64,000 nt of DNA from Acidimicrobiales bacterium AG-414-N20 (GTDB lineage: Bacteria > Actinomycetota > Acidimicrobiia > Acidimicrobiales > MedAcidi-G1). The first letter of the stretch is position 1; every line of letters begins with the position of its first letter. The notes under the pieces were generated by a model, which saw only the letters and a program-made list of their open reading frames with translations, was not told the origin of the DNA and searched no databases. The stretch spans positions 1-64,000 of the forward strand of contig QCLO01000004.1 of assembly GCA_003214465.1 (NCBI GenBank), given 5' to 3'. Positions 52,108 to 60,984 of this stretch are shown here, in pieces. The translations under genes and the position numbers were made by a program.

Positions 52108-53328
52108 ATGGACTTTGACTTTCCTGCAGACAATGACCCTAGGCGATTAGAAATAAGAGACTGGATTTCAAAAAATCCTGACCCGACCGCAAATGAACTA
52201 GTCAATGCAGGGTATGTCGTACCTCACTGGCCCGAACCTTGGGGGATTTCAGCTGAACCTATGCATCAGTTAATAATAGACGAAGAGCTAAGAAAAGCTC
52301 GAATAAGTCGCCCTGCTAACCCGATAGGAATAGGGTGGGCCGGTCCAACAATTCTGGCTGCCGGAACTGATGAACAAAAAGAACGTTTTCTCCCAAATAT
52401 TTTAAATGGCAAAGATTTCTGGTGTCAGTTGTTTAGTGAACCAGACGCTGGTTCTGATCTAGCTAATCTTTCCACTAGAGCTATTCGTGATGGAGATGAA
52501 TATGTAGTGAATGGTTCCAAAATCTGGTCTAGCGGCGCCCATCTGTCTTCATTCGGAATCTTAATAGCACGTACTAATCCTGATGCTCCCAAGCATCAAG
52601 GTATCTCTTACTTCATATGCCCTATGGACCTTCCTGGCATTTCAATGGAGCCAATAGTCGATATGACAACCGCCCACTCATTTAACCAAGTCTTTTTTGA
52701 CGATGTGAGACTTCCAGCCGAACTTTTAGTAGGTGAAGAAGGTGAGGGATGGAGGTTAGCGAGGATGACTCTTGCTAACGAACGCGTTTCTCTATCTGCT
52801 GGAGGGTCGCTTTGGGGTGATGGGCCTTCAGCAGATACTCTTCTGAATCTGATAAAAGATTACGGTGGAGAAAATGACCCAATAATCCGCCAAAAACTAA
52901 TGCACCTCTACTGTGAATCCGAGGTTCTTAAACTAAACAGGTTAAGAACCTTAAGTGCGCGACTAGCTGGGAAGGTTCCCGGCCCTGAAGCCTCTATCCA
53001 AAAATTGATGGCTGACCATCACGGACAAAATGTGATGGAAACAGCTAAAAACCTATGTCATGCATCTGGCATGATAAAAGGATCCGGTCCAACTGGCAAA
53101 ATTGACCCATCATTAAGTCACGGCCCTACACAAATCAACGTCGACAAGAGAAACTTCCCCTTTACCGATCCCATATGGCATTTCGGATTCCTTTTCTCTC
53201 CTGCCCTCACTCTCGGCGGTGGCACATTTGCGGTCCAACGAAACATTGTGGCTGAAAGAGTACTCGGTCTTCCACGTGACATAGATGTTGAAGAAGGAAA
53301 AACATGGACGGAAGCCAGAAAACAATGA
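52108..53328 (+). CDS. Acyl-CoA dehydrogenase
   Basis: A 406-residue flavoenzyme with WCQLFSEPDAGSDLANLSTRA, the FAD-contact NGSKIWSSGAHLSSFGI, and the C-terminal GGGTFAVQRNIVAERVLGLPRDI. Sequence style is close to the enzyme at 16457, but the substrate may differ. It starts two bases after the AtuA-like gene's stop and overlaps the TetR-family gene, so it belongs to the carboxylase operon. In a citronellol/isoprenoid-type route it would supply the enoyl-CoA for carboxylation. Confidence 0.94.
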   Translation: MDFDFPADNDPRRLEIRDWISKNPDPTANELVNAGYVVPHWPEPWGISAEPMHQLIIDEELRKARISRPANPIGIGWAGPTILAAGTDEQKERFLPNILNGKDFWCQLFSEPDAGSDLANLSTRAIRDGDEYVVNGSKIWSSGAHLSSFGILIARTNPDAPKHQGISYFICPMDLPGISMEPIVDMTTAHSFNQVFFDDVRLPAELLVGEEGEGWRLARMTLANERVSLSAGGSLWGDGPSADTLLNLIKDYGGENDPIIRQKLMHLYCESEVLKLNRLRTLSARLAGKVPGPEASIQKLMADHHGQNVMETAKNLCHASGMIKGSGPTGKIDPSLSHGPTQINVDKRNFPFTDPIWHFGFLFSPALTLGGGTFAVQRNIVAERVLGLPRDIDVEEGKTWTEARKQ

Positions 53329-53990
53329 AAGACACTCTTCTTGAACAACGCCCTGTAAGCATCGACTTCTATTTGAAAGACATTCGTCCCCCAAAAATGG
53401 TCCTTTCAAAACAAAAAGAAACAGAACTAACCGAAAGGCAACGTAATCTTCTATCCGGTTTAGGAAAACTTTTTAATAAAGGCTTTGCGAGCCTTACTAT
53501 GGCAGAAATAGCCAAAAGCCTCAACTGCTCGTTGAGAACTCTGTACAGTCTGGCTCCAAGCAAAGAACAACTGGTTCTAATAGTGATCGAAAGAAATCTG
53601 TGGGCAAGAGGAAGAACAGCTATGTCAGCCATATCCCCCAACATGCAACCTCTAAAAGCTATTCGCACCTATCTGCAAGCTGCAAATGTAGCAGCTGCGA
53701 AGACAACAGAAGCCTTCGCACAGGATCTTCAAACGGTTCCAGCTGCTCAAAAATTAATCGAAGACCATAATTCCTATCTAATCTCAATAACTCATCGCTT
53801 GTTAGATATTGCTGTAGAAAAAGGTGCGATAGGAAACGTTGATACGGCAGCTATAGCAAGGCTGATGGCAGGAATCGGACGTGATTTTTCAAGACCAGAA
53901 GTAATTGGGTCTTTGAGATCCTCACCGAAAGAGGCTGCCGATGAAGCACTTGATGTAATACTTGCAGGACTAACTTCACAAACCGGATAA
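53304..53990 (+). CDS. TetR-family transcriptional regulator
   Basis: A 228-residue regulator. The N-terminal helix-turn-helix begins near residue 40 (RQRNLLSGLGKLFNKGFASLTMAEIAKSLNCSLRTLYSLAPSKEQL), giving the classical TetR start, with an all-helical ligand-binding C-terminus. ATG 53304 has an AAGGA ribosome site seven bases upstream, overlapping the acyl-CoA dehydrogenase by 25 bp; ATG 53325 (ATGA overlap) is an alternative. It is likely to control this operon in response to an acyl-CoA or pathway intermediate. Confidence 0.92.
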   Translation: MDGSQKTMKDTLLEQRPVSIDFYLKDIRPPKMVLSKQKETELTERQRNLLSGLGKLFNKGFASLTMAEIAKSLNCSLRTLYSLAPSKEQLVLIVIERNLWARGRTAMSAISPNMQPLKAIRTYLQAANVAAAKTTEAFAQDLQTVPAAQKLIEDHNSYLISITHRLLDIAVEKGAIGNVDTAAIARLMAGIGRDFSRPEVIGSLRSSPKEAADEALDVILAGLTSQTG

Positions 53991-54008
53991 TAGAAAAATC
54001 GAGCAACC

Positions 54009-54809
54009 ATGAACGTAGACGAAACAATTAAAGATCTCACTGAAGAGCAACAATCTTTAGACCCAATAGTTTCTAAACTCGACAGCCATATGTGGAAAAC
54101 GCCAACCGCTAGTGATAGATGGAATGTCGCTGATCAAATCGGACACCTTACCTATTTTGACAATGCGGCTTCTTTAGCTATAACTGACCCGGACAAGTTC
54201 AAAGCTTCCTTTGATGACCTAATAGCATCCGCTGCAAATGGAAATGAGTCATCTGACGATTTCACGCTTGGAGCCTACCGTTCAATGACTCCAGAAGACC
54301 TTTTAGAAGCATGGAGAGACGGACGTAAAAATTTAAGCAATGCCGCCTCGACTCTCGAGAATGACAGTCGCGTTATCTGGTATGGCCCTTCAATGGGGGC
54401 TAATTCTTTTCTTACCGCAAGGCTTATGGAAACTTGGGCCCATGGGCAAGATATTATCGACGCTGTTGGAGGAGAACGACCAGACACATCAAGACTTCGC
54501 CATATCGCACACCTAGGCGCCATAACTCGTGAATGGTCCTATGTGAATCGGCGTCTAGAAATCCCCGAAGATGAAGTTTACATTTCGTTAACGGGACCTG
54601 ATGGCCAGATTTGGACATGGGGACCTTCTGAAGCATTAAATTCAGTAGAAGGACTTGCAAAAGATTTCTGTCTTGTCGTTACTCAACGTAGACACTTAGA
54701 AGATACAGAACTTGAAGTGACCGGAGATGTTGCGAAAGACTGGATGGGATTGGCGCAAGCTTTTGCTGGGCCTCCTACAAATGGCCCTCTGAAAAGGAGT
54801 GAGAAATGA
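54009..54809 (+). CDS. TIGR03084-type DinB-fold protein (mycothiol-associated metal-binding)
   Basis: A 266-residue protein of the actinobacterial TIGR03084 family, a DinB-like four-helix bundle related to mycothiol-dependent maleylpyruvate isomerase. Segments WNVADQIGHLTYFDNAASLA and RLMETWAHGQDIIDAVG carry His residues typical of the metal site. It may be a thiol-dependent enzyme or a metal-binding protein; the reaction is unknown. Its stop overlaps the enoyl-CoA hydratase gene (ATGA), so it is part of the same operon. The presence of this family supports an actinobacterial host. Confidence 0.85.
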   Translation: MNVDETIKDLTEEQQSLDPIVSKLDSHMWKTPTASDRWNVADQIGHLTYFDNAASLAITDPDKFKASFDDLIASAANGNESSDDFTLGAYRSMTPEDLLEAWRDGRKNLSNAASTLENDSRVIWYGPSMGANSFLTARLMETWAHGQDIIDAVGGERPDTSRLRHIAHLGAITREWSYVNRRLEIPEDEVYISLTGPDGQIWTWGPSEALNSVEGLAKDFCLVVTQRRHLEDTELEVTGDVAKDWMGLAQAFAGPPTNGPLKRSEK

Positions 54810-55576
54810 ATCTGGTTAGAACAGAACTTGACGATGGTGTTTTAACTGTAACTCTATGCGATGAAGAAAACAGAAATGCCCTCAGTGCAGAGCTAACTTC
54901 AGAGTTAGCGCAAACTCTAGATGAAGCAGAAGATAACCCCGAAATACGAGTAATCGTCTTGACTAATAGCGGTCGAGTTTTTTGTGCAGGGGCAGACCTG
55001 TCGGAAAGATCCTCACGCAAAAAAAACAAATCTCCGACTAAACCAGTTGATCCAGTAGAAATTTTCAGCAGATTTAAAAAATCATCTAAACCTTACATAG
55101 GTAAAATCTCCGGACACTGCGTGGCAGGAGGAATGGGAATAGCTGCCGCAATGGACATCTCGATAGCGATAGAAGAAGCAAAATTTGGCTTTACTGAAGT
55201 TCGCGTGGGTGTAGCGCCTGCGATGATTTCTGTTCTGTGTCTTCCGAAAATGCGACCTGCAGAAGCAAGTGAGGCTTTTCTTCGCGGTAACCGCTTTTTA
55301 GCTCCAGAAGCAGTCAGAATGGGTCTAATTAATGCTGCAGTTCCTGCTGATGAAATCGACTCCGTGATTCAAGAAATAGTTTCAGACATTAAAGCTGGCG
55401 GCCCCGAAGCAATCTCTGCTGCTAAACAACTGATTTTGCAAGTTCCGCAAATGCAGGTAGACGAGGCTTTTAATTGGACATCTGAATTCTCTGCAAAGCT
55501 ATTTAAAAGTGAAGAAGCCCAGGAAGGAATGCGGGCATATCTAGATAAAAGGCCTCCATCTTGGATGAACGAGTAA
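54806..55576 (+). CDS. Enoyl-CoA hydratase/isomerase (crotonase family)
   Basis: A 256-residue, full-length crotonase. The oxyanion-hole motif is FCAGADLSERS, and GKISGHCVAGGMGIAAAMDISIAIEEAKFGFTEVRVGVAPAM carries the active-site loop, with a Glu retained at FTEVRVG; the first catalytic Glu position (GGMGIAAA) is Gly/Met, so it may be a hydratase variant or isomerase. It ends the carboxylase/AtuA operon and is convergent with the first SDR gene, 15 bp apart. Confidence 0.92.
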   Translation: MNLVRTELDDGVLTVTLCDEENRNALSAELTSELAQTLDEAEDNPEIRVIVLTNSGRVFCAGADLSERSSRKKNKSPTKPVDPVEIFSRFKKSSKPYIGKISGHCVAGGMGIAAAMDISIAIEEAKFGFTEVRVGVAPAMISVLCLPKMRPAEASEAFLRGNRFLAPEAVRMGLINAAVPADEIDSVIQEIVSDIKAGGPEAISAAKQLILQVPQMQVDEAFNWTSEFSAKLFKSEEAQEGMRAYLDKRPPSWMNE

Positions 55577-55591
55577 TCTAGTCACACTTTT

Positions 55592-56374
55592 TTAATATGG
55601 CATCGTTCCACCATCAACTGGGAACAAAGTACCAGTGATGTTTCGTCCGGAATCAGAAGCGAGAAGTAAAGCTACAGCAGCCACTTCCTCAACTGTATTT
55701 GGTCGTTTAATAGCGGAATCTGAAGTAAAAAGCTCCACAAGAGCGTCATAACCATCAAGACCCATAGCTACCGCTGAAGCTGGACCTGTATCACGCAAAA
55801 TGTCTGTCTCAACCACTCCCGGCAAAATAGCATTGACTGTGATACCTAAAGTACCAACTTCCTGAGCAGCCACCTTAACCAGACCATTTACAGCATGTTT
55901 TGTGGCAACATACCCTGGGATTCCAGGTTTGCCCAACTTCCCTTCGACTGACGAAGTGACAAGAATTCTTCCATATTCTCTTGGAATCATATGATTTAAA
56001 GCCTTTCTCATACCCCAAAAGACATGATTCAAGTTCCAATCAACTTCAAGTTTCCATTCTTCATCTGTCATGTCTGCTACCGGGGCAGTCATTTGGACTC
56101 CACCCGAATTCAAACAACAAATATCAAGTTGTCCAAAGGTTTCTATAGTGTGATCTACTAAACCTTCGACTGTTGACTGCTCTGAAGAATCTCCAGGAAA
56201 AAATGACACAGAGTCGCCTGCATCCATTTCTTCTATGCACTTCTGCCCTTTTTCTTCATCACGACCATTTACTACGACCTTTGCTCCTTGTGCTACAAAG
56301 ACTTCTGCCATAGCCCGTCCAATTGAACGCGTGCCACCCGTAATGCATGCAACTTTTCCTTCAAGTTTTCCCAT
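55592..56374 (-). CDS. Short-chain dehydrogenase/reductase, tandem copy A
   Basis: A 260-residue classical SDR: TGGTRSIGRAMAE as the nucleotide-binding loop, NSGG in place of the usual NNAG, and the catalytic SSVEGKLGKPGIPGYVATKHA (Ser...Tyr-x3-Lys). It is a close paralogue of the gene immediately upstream (same length, same layout, many identical blocks such as TLGITVNA). It lies 17 bp downstream of copy B on the same strand. The substrate is unknown. Confidence 0.93.
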   Translation of the reverse strand: MGKLEGKVACITGGTRSIGRAMAEVFVAQGAKVVVNGRDEEKGQKCIEEMDAGDSVSFFPGDSSEQSTVEGLVDHTIETFGQLDICCLNSGGVQMTAPVADMTDEEWKLEVDWNLNHVFWGMRKALNHMIPREYGRILVTSSVEGKLGKPGIPGYVATKHAVNGLVKVAAQEVGTLGITVNAILPGVVETDILRDTGPASAVAMGLDGYDALVELFTSDSAIKRPNTVEEVAAVALLLASDSGRNITGTLFPVDGGTMPY

Positions 56375-56391
56375 AATTTTCCTCCTACGAC

Positions 56392-57174
56392 CTAATAAGG
56401 CGCTGTTCCGCCATCAATCGAAATCAAAGAACCAGTTATTCCCGCACCAGCTTCTGAAGTGAGTAAAACGCAAACCTCGGCCACGTCTTCGACTTCATTA
56501 AGACGTTTAATCGCCGATTCTTGTGCGAAAAGATCCAAAGCCGCTTCATAACTTTCGAGTCCCATCGACTCTGCTGCCACAGGTAGAACTTCCTTAACTA
56601 TGTCTGTTTCAATAAGCCCTGGACAAACTGCGTTCACCGTTATGCCCAAAGTGCCGACCTCTTGTGCCGACGACTTAACCAGTCCATTTATAGCGTGTTT
56701 CGCAGAGACATAAATAGCAAGTCCAGGTTTTCCAACTTTTCCCTCAACGGATGAAACCGCAATTATCCTTCCCCATCCTTGTGGAATCATGTGTCCCAAA
56801 GCTGCACGCATGGTCCAAAATGTGTGCCAAAAATTCCATACTAGAGAGTCTTCCATTGCCTCATCTGTAAGTTCTGCTACTGGAGCATGATTAGAAGCAC
56901 CTCCAGCGTTAGCTACGAGAATGTCTATCTTTCCATATTTCTCGACAGTCCCACTGATAATTGATTCACAGCCTTCACGAGACTTGACATCCGCTGAAAT
57001 GAAATGAGCTTTATCACCCGCTCCCATTTCTTCAAGTGCCATAGCACCTTTTTCTTCACTTCGACCATTGATGACGACACTTGCACCCTCTCGAAGTAAA
57101 GCTTCTGCTATAGCTCTTCCTATTCCACGAGTTCCGCCAGTCACACAGGCAACCCGTCCGTCTAATTCTCCCAT
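56392..57174 (-). CDS. Short-chain dehydrogenase/reductase, tandem copy B
   Basis: A 260-residue SDR with TGGTRGIGRAIAEALLREGASVVINGR, NAGGASNHAPVAE, and the catalytic SSVEGKVGKPGLAIYVSAKHAINGL. It shares most structural blocks with copy A downstream, indicating a tandem duplication followed by divergence (VNGRDEEKGQ versus INGRSEEKGA). It is probably transcribed with copy A and lies 82 bp downstream of the flavin monooxygenase gene, so an alcohol/ketone step next to that oxygenase is plausible. Confidence 0.93.
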   Translation of the reverse strand: MGELDGRVACVTGGTRGIGRAIAEALLREGASVVINGRSEEKGAMALEEMGAGDKAHFISADVKSREGCESIISGTVEKYGKIDILVANAGGASNHAPVAELTDEAMEDSLVWNFWHTFWTMRAALGHMIPQGWGRIIAVSSVEGKVGKPGLAIYVSAKHAINGLVKSSAQEVGTLGITVNAVCPGLIETDIVKEVLPVAAESMGLESYEAALDLFAQESAIKRLNEVEDVAEVCVLLTSEAGAGITGSLISIDGGTAPY

Positions 57175-57256
57175 GGATACCCCTCTATTTCCTTATCCTT
57201 CAAAAGCGATAATAACGAGTAAATAAAGCTCTCACCGAAGCGGGTAAATACAAAAA

Positions 57257-59062
57257 CTAATTGAATTCAAGACCTTTGAAATCTCCACTTTCACGCCATT
57301 TTTCCATTAAGTGAAAAAACTCAATTGAACCCCCGCCGTAAGGGGCCCCTTGGCGGGATTTTTCATTGAAATGACCTTCATTGTTGTAATAGCCCGGTGT
57401 GCACTCTGTGCTTCCCGGTCCTGCTCCGATTGGACCACGAGCTTTTTGAATTATTGTTTGAACCCATTGTTCTTCAGCTTCTTCCTCAACATCCACCGTA
57501 GAATGATCGTTAGTAAACATGTGTTTGATTATGTGCACGGCATTTGTCGCAGCCTCTTCCAATAAATGAGGGAAATTGACTGTAAAAGCACCTTGATTAG
57601 GACTGAGCATGAAATAGTTCGGATATCCACGCGTTTGTAAACCGTGCAAGGTGGAAACTCCTTTATCGTCCCATTTTTCTGTGAGCGTTCTACCATCCTC
57701 CCCGATTACCTGACACCCCGCTCGCCTCTCGTATCCGGTGCCAACTTCAAAACCGGTTGCGAAAATTATGCAGTCCACCTCATATTCCTTCTCGGCGACA
57801 ACCACACCTTTAGCGGTAATTTCATCTACCCCTAAACCGCCCGTATCAATAAGATCAACATTTTCTCTATTGAATGTGGGTAGATACTCGTCGTCAAAAC
57901 ATGGCCTCTTACAAAACAGTGCGTACCACGGTTTTAAAGCTTCTGCTATTTTAGGATCTTCAATGTTTTCTTCGACTCGTTTTCTGATTGACTCCATTTT
58001 TTCAAAATTTGCCATCTCTAAAACTTCCAGCAAATCCATCTCAGGTTGCACAGCTCCTCTTCTGTACATGTCAGCTATGTTGCCTATCAAGTCAGTCCAG
58101 CAGTCATCAACAAGGTCAACTTCTTGTGGCACCCCTGAGACAAGGTTGTTGAAATTCTCCATTCTTTCTTTATGCCAACCCGGTTCAAGTGCTTCTGCCC
58201 ACTCGGAATCAGTTGGACGATTCCCTCTAAAATCAACTGAAGATGGGGTTCGTTGAAAAACATAAAGATGTTTTGAAGCTTTTCCTAGATGTGAGACACA
58301 CTGGATCGCAGTTGCTCCAGTGCCTATTACTGCAACACGCTTATCTGCTAGACCTGTCAGGGGATCTTTAGGAGAACCTCCCGTATAGTCATAATCCCAA
58401 CGGCTAGTGTGAAACATGTGTCCGGTGAAACTATCGATACCTGCGATTCCTGGAAGTTTTAATTTGTGAAGAGGACCTGAAGCCATGATTATAAATCTGG
58501 CTTTTATTTCGTCTTGCCTATCTGTGTTTACTATCCAACGATTTGCCTCTATATCCCATCTGAGTGTTTTAACTTCTGTCTGAAAATAAGCATTTTTGTC
58601 TAAACCAAATTTGCGAGCAATCGCACAGGCGTGTTCTTGTATTTCTGGTGCACTTGCATATTTTTCCGTAGGTATTTTGTCTACTTCTTCCAGCAGAGGT
58701 AAATAGATGTACGATTCAACATCGCATCGAGCTCCTGGATATTGATTCCAATACCAAGTTCCACCAAAATCAGCACCTTTTTCAATTAAAAGAACATCAT
58801 CAATTCCAGCGTTCTTTAAACGCGCCCCAGCAATTAGGCCCCCAAAACCGCCACCGATAACAACTACATCAACCTCGCTAATACGTGGCTCTCTTTCAAC
58901 AACCTTTCCCCCACGATTATCTTTTGAAAAGTGTGAAAAAGAACCAGTTGCTTCAAGATACTGTTCATTACCATCCGATCGGATACGTTTATCACGCTCT
59001 GAACGGTACTTATCCCTTAAAGCGTCTGGGTCAAAATCAATAGTTGTCTTAATTTCCGTCAT
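57257..59062 (-). CDS. Baeyer-Villiger-type FAD monooxygenase
   Basis: A 601-residue flavoprotein with the FAD Rossmann motif VVIGGGFGGLIAGARL, the BVMO-associated GGTWYWNQYPGARCDVES, the fingerprint FTGHMFHTSRWDY (F-x-G-x3-H-x3-W), and the NADPH motif VIGTGATAIQCVSHLG. Such enzymes insert oxygen into a C-C bond next to a ketone, giving esters or lactones. With two SDRs just downstream, an alcohol to ketone to ester route is plausible. The N-terminal 60 residues are polar and typical of the larger cyclohexanone/steroid-type BVMOs. Confidence 0.93.
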   Translation of the reverse strand: MTEIKTTIDFDPDALRDKYRSERDKRIRSDGNEQYLEATGSFSHFSKDNRGGKVVEREPRISEVDVVVIGGGFGGLIAGARLKNAGIDDVLLIEKGADFGGTWYWNQYPGARCDVESYIYLPLLEEVDKIPTEKYASAPEIQEHACAIARKFGLDKNAYFQTEVKTLRWDIEANRWIVNTDRQDEIKARFIIMASGPLHKLKLPGIAGIDSFTGHMFHTSRWDYDYTGGSPKDPLTGLADKRVAVIGTGATAIQCVSHLGKASKHLYVFQRTPSSVDFRGNRPTDSEWAEALEPGWHKERMENFNNLVSGVPQEVDLVDDCWTDLIGNIADMYRRGAVQPEMDLLEVLEMANFEKMESIRKRVEENIEDPKIAEALKPWYALFCKRPCFDDEYLPTFNRENVDLIDTGGLGVDEITAKGVVVAEKEYEVDCIIFATGFEVGTGYERRAGCQVIGEDGRTLTEKWDDKGVSTLHGLQTRGYPNYFMLSPNQGAFTVNFPHLLEEAATNAVHIIKHMFTNDHSTVDVEEEAEEQWVQTIIQKARGPIGAGPGSTECTPGYYNNEGHFNEKSRQGAPYGGGSIEFFHLMEKWRESGDFKGLEFN

Positions 59063-59111
59063 CTGTTCCTAGCTATCGGTAAACAACTGAGCCTTAATTT
59101 TACTCTATTTG

Positions 59112-59184
59112 AGCGGACGACGAGATTTGAACTCGCGACCCTCACCTTGGCAAGGTGATGCTCTACCAGCTGAGCTACGTCCGC
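59112..59184 (-). tRNA. tRNA-Gly (anticodon GCC)
   Basis: Acceptor GCGGACG/CGTCCGC, D-arm GCTC...GAGC, anticodon stem TCACC/GGTGA around TTGCCAA (anticodon GCC), T-loop TTCAAAT and discriminator T. The 3' CCA is not encoded. Confidence 0.95.
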
Positions 59185-59247
59185 GTAGTCAATCACCCTA
59201 CCAATCAAGAAAGCATTATGCTTTCAGTTGCTCACGAAGATCTCGAA

Positions 59248-59595
59248 TCAGTTACTTTCTTTCACATCGTCAGAGTCGTCAATGGTTGCAAACCCAACTT
59301 CTACATCATTGGTCTTGGATATATCAGATTCAATTACCTTATTTTTTTCTACATTTGACTTTTTTGGTTTTGTATGCCACCAATAACCTGCAGTTCCAAC
59401 TAAAACAACTCCAGCAAGAATTCTTAGAGTCACTACGATCTGATCAATTCTCTCCTCAGTTGTATTACCGCTTTCATCCACCTCGGGAGGAATGGTCTCA
59501 ATAGTCATATTCTGAGCTAAAGAAAAATCAACTTGCGAAAAACACACGAGAACAGAGCAAATAACAGTAGTTGAAAAGATGAGTCTCTTAAGCAT
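59248..59595 (-). CDS. Small membrane protein with signal-like N-terminus
   Basis: A 115-residue protein with an N-terminal signal-type segment (about 4-27, ending near SLAQN), an external part of about 25 residues, one membrane helix (about 55-73, ILAGVVLVGTAGYWWH), and an acidic C-terminal tail facing the cytoplasm. No family recognised. The 87 bp between it and metX hold no other ORF I can support. Confidence 0.55.
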   Translation of the reverse strand: MLKRLIFSTTVICSVLVCFSQVDFSLAQNMTIETIPPEVDESGNTTEERIDQIVVTLRILAGVVLVGTAGYWWHTKPKKSNVEKNKVIESDISKTNDVEVGFATIDDSDDVKESN

Positions 59596-59682
59596 CGTTG
59601 TTCATGTCCTCAAGCCAATCGTAGTGTCTGTTTCATCCATCACAGTTTCAATTCAATAATGAAATTCGGAACTATCTGATTC

Positions 59683-60903
59683 TCATTTTGAAAGGAAACT
59701 TTCTAAATGGACTCCAATTTCTTTTACTGCTAAAAGGAAACCGTCATGGCCATCTGGGCTATCAATCATGTGATATTCGCATTCACCACCTGCTTCATTG
59801 ACTGCTTCCATTAGCTCTTTCTGCTGATAGGCAGGATATAAGGCGTCTGAAGAAATGCTCAAAGTCATTACGGGCACACGTGCTATCCTTTCCAGTGCAT
59901 TCTTTAAACTCCCTCTATCTCTTGCTATGTCATGTAGATCCATTGCTCTATTGAGAATCAAATAACTATTAGCATCGAATCTTCTTGCTAACTTCTCACC
60001 GTGGTAATCCAGATAGGACTCGACTTGAAAGCGATCCCAGAGTCCATATATAGAGCGTGGGTCTACTAAATCTCTGCCAAACCTATCCGAATAAACCTCT
60101 TCACTTCTGTAGGTTGTCTGAGCAAGGGAACGCGCAATCGCAAGTCCAGCTGTAGGACCGTCCCCTATTTCAGCCTCATAGTAATTCCCATCTCTAAATC
60201 TAGGGTCAAGCGAAAGAGCCGTTCTGCCTATTGCACTCCAAGCGATCTGTTGCGCAGTCGCTCTTAACGTAGTGGCCAATGGCGCCAAAGAGGAGACTCG
60301 ATCAGGAAACATTACTCCCCATTCAAGTACTTGCATACCGCCCATTGAACCGCCGGCCACGCAACGCCATTTTTCAATACCTAAATGATCTGCAACGCGT
60401 CTTTGGCACCTAACGATGTCACGAATTGTTATTACAGGAAAATCAGGGCCAAATGGTTTACCGGTTTTCGGATTAATACTTGCAGGGCCTGTTGAGCCCT
60501 GACAACCTCCTAAAACATTTATACAGACTATAAAGTGCTTTTCAGTGTCCAATGCACAACCTGGCCCAATGAGACCATTCCACCAACCTGGGGTCGAATG
60601 GCTGGACTCAACATCACCATAAGCATGCGAATCGCCTGTTAGTGCGTGACAAACCAATATCGCGTTATCCGCTTTTGGAGAGAGCTCACCCCATGTCTCA
60701 TAAGCCATTGTTATATAGTCAAGATTCTCTCCACTCTCTAAAACAAATGGCCGTCCATTTACCACTTCATGGAAATTACGGTTTCCTGCACCTTGATCTA
60801 TTGACCATGCTCCTGAAGCAGGAATATCACCACTGTAGGATCTGGGATGAAAAGGTAAACAGACAGACCTACGTCTGCCGTTGATAAATCTTTTTATCCT
60901 CAT
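59683..60903 (-). CDS. metX: Homoserine O-acetyltransferase
   Basis: A 406-residue alpha/beta-hydrolase-fold enzyme that acetylates homoserine with acetyl-CoA, feeding MetY. Motifs: ENLDYITMAYETWGELSP, ILVCHALTGDSHAYG, the nucleophile Ser in CVAGGSMGGMQVLEWG, and the catalytic Asp and His in ISSDALYPAYQQ and DSPDGHDGFLL. ATG 60903 is chosen because a GGAGGAAAA ribosome site precedes it directly; a longer frame to 60966 runs into the leader and is excluded. The leader contains a SAM-I/IV-clan aptamer and a hairpin able to hide the ribosome site, so expression should fall when SAM is plentiful. Confidence 0.95.
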   Translation of the reverse strand: MRIKRFINGRRRSVCLPFHPRSYSGDIPASGAWSIDQGAGNRNFHEVVNGRPFVLESGENLDYITMAYETWGELSPKADNAILVCHALTGDSHAYGDVESSHSTPGWWNGLIGPGCALDTEKHFIVCINVLGGCQGSTGPASINPKTGKPFGPDFPVITIRDIVRCQRRVADHLGIEKWRCVAGGSMGGMQVLEWGVMFPDRVSSLAPLATTLRATAQQIAWSAIGRTALSLDPRFRDGNYYEAEIGDGPTAGLAIARSLAQTTYRSEEVYSDRFGRDLVDPRSIYGLWDRFQVESYLDYHGEKLARRFDANSYLILNRAMDLHDIARDRGSLKNALERIARVPVMTLSISSDALYPAYQQKELMEAVNEAGGECEYHMIDSPDGHDGFLLAVKEIGVHLESFLSK

Positions 60904-60908
60904 TTTTC

Positions 60909-60934
60909 CTCCGCAAACAGACTCCCAATCGGAG
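60909..60934 (-). promoter_or_regulatory. Ribosome-site sequestering hairpin in the metX leader
   Basis: On the minus strand CTCCG (60930-60934) can pair with CGGAG (60909-60913), which includes the metX ribosome site GGAGG. A stronger upstream hairpin (60935-60962, CCGGC.GGG with CCC.GCCGG) sits between it and the aptamer. This is the layout of a translational riboswitch expression platform. Confidence 0.55.
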
Positions 60935-60984
60935 CCGGCAGGGAAAAATAACCACCCGCCGGACACTTCATTGTTTCTTCCGAA

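Noticed and set aside
57738-58256. 172-residue plus-strand frame inside the BVMO gene
   Set aside because: It is the antisense shadow of a clearly conserved monooxygenase gene and is Ser/Pro-rich with no family features.
60904-60966. Upstream extension of metX to 60966
   Set aside because: The extra 21 residues are encoded in the riboswitch expression platform, and a strong ribosome site directly precedes ATG 60903.
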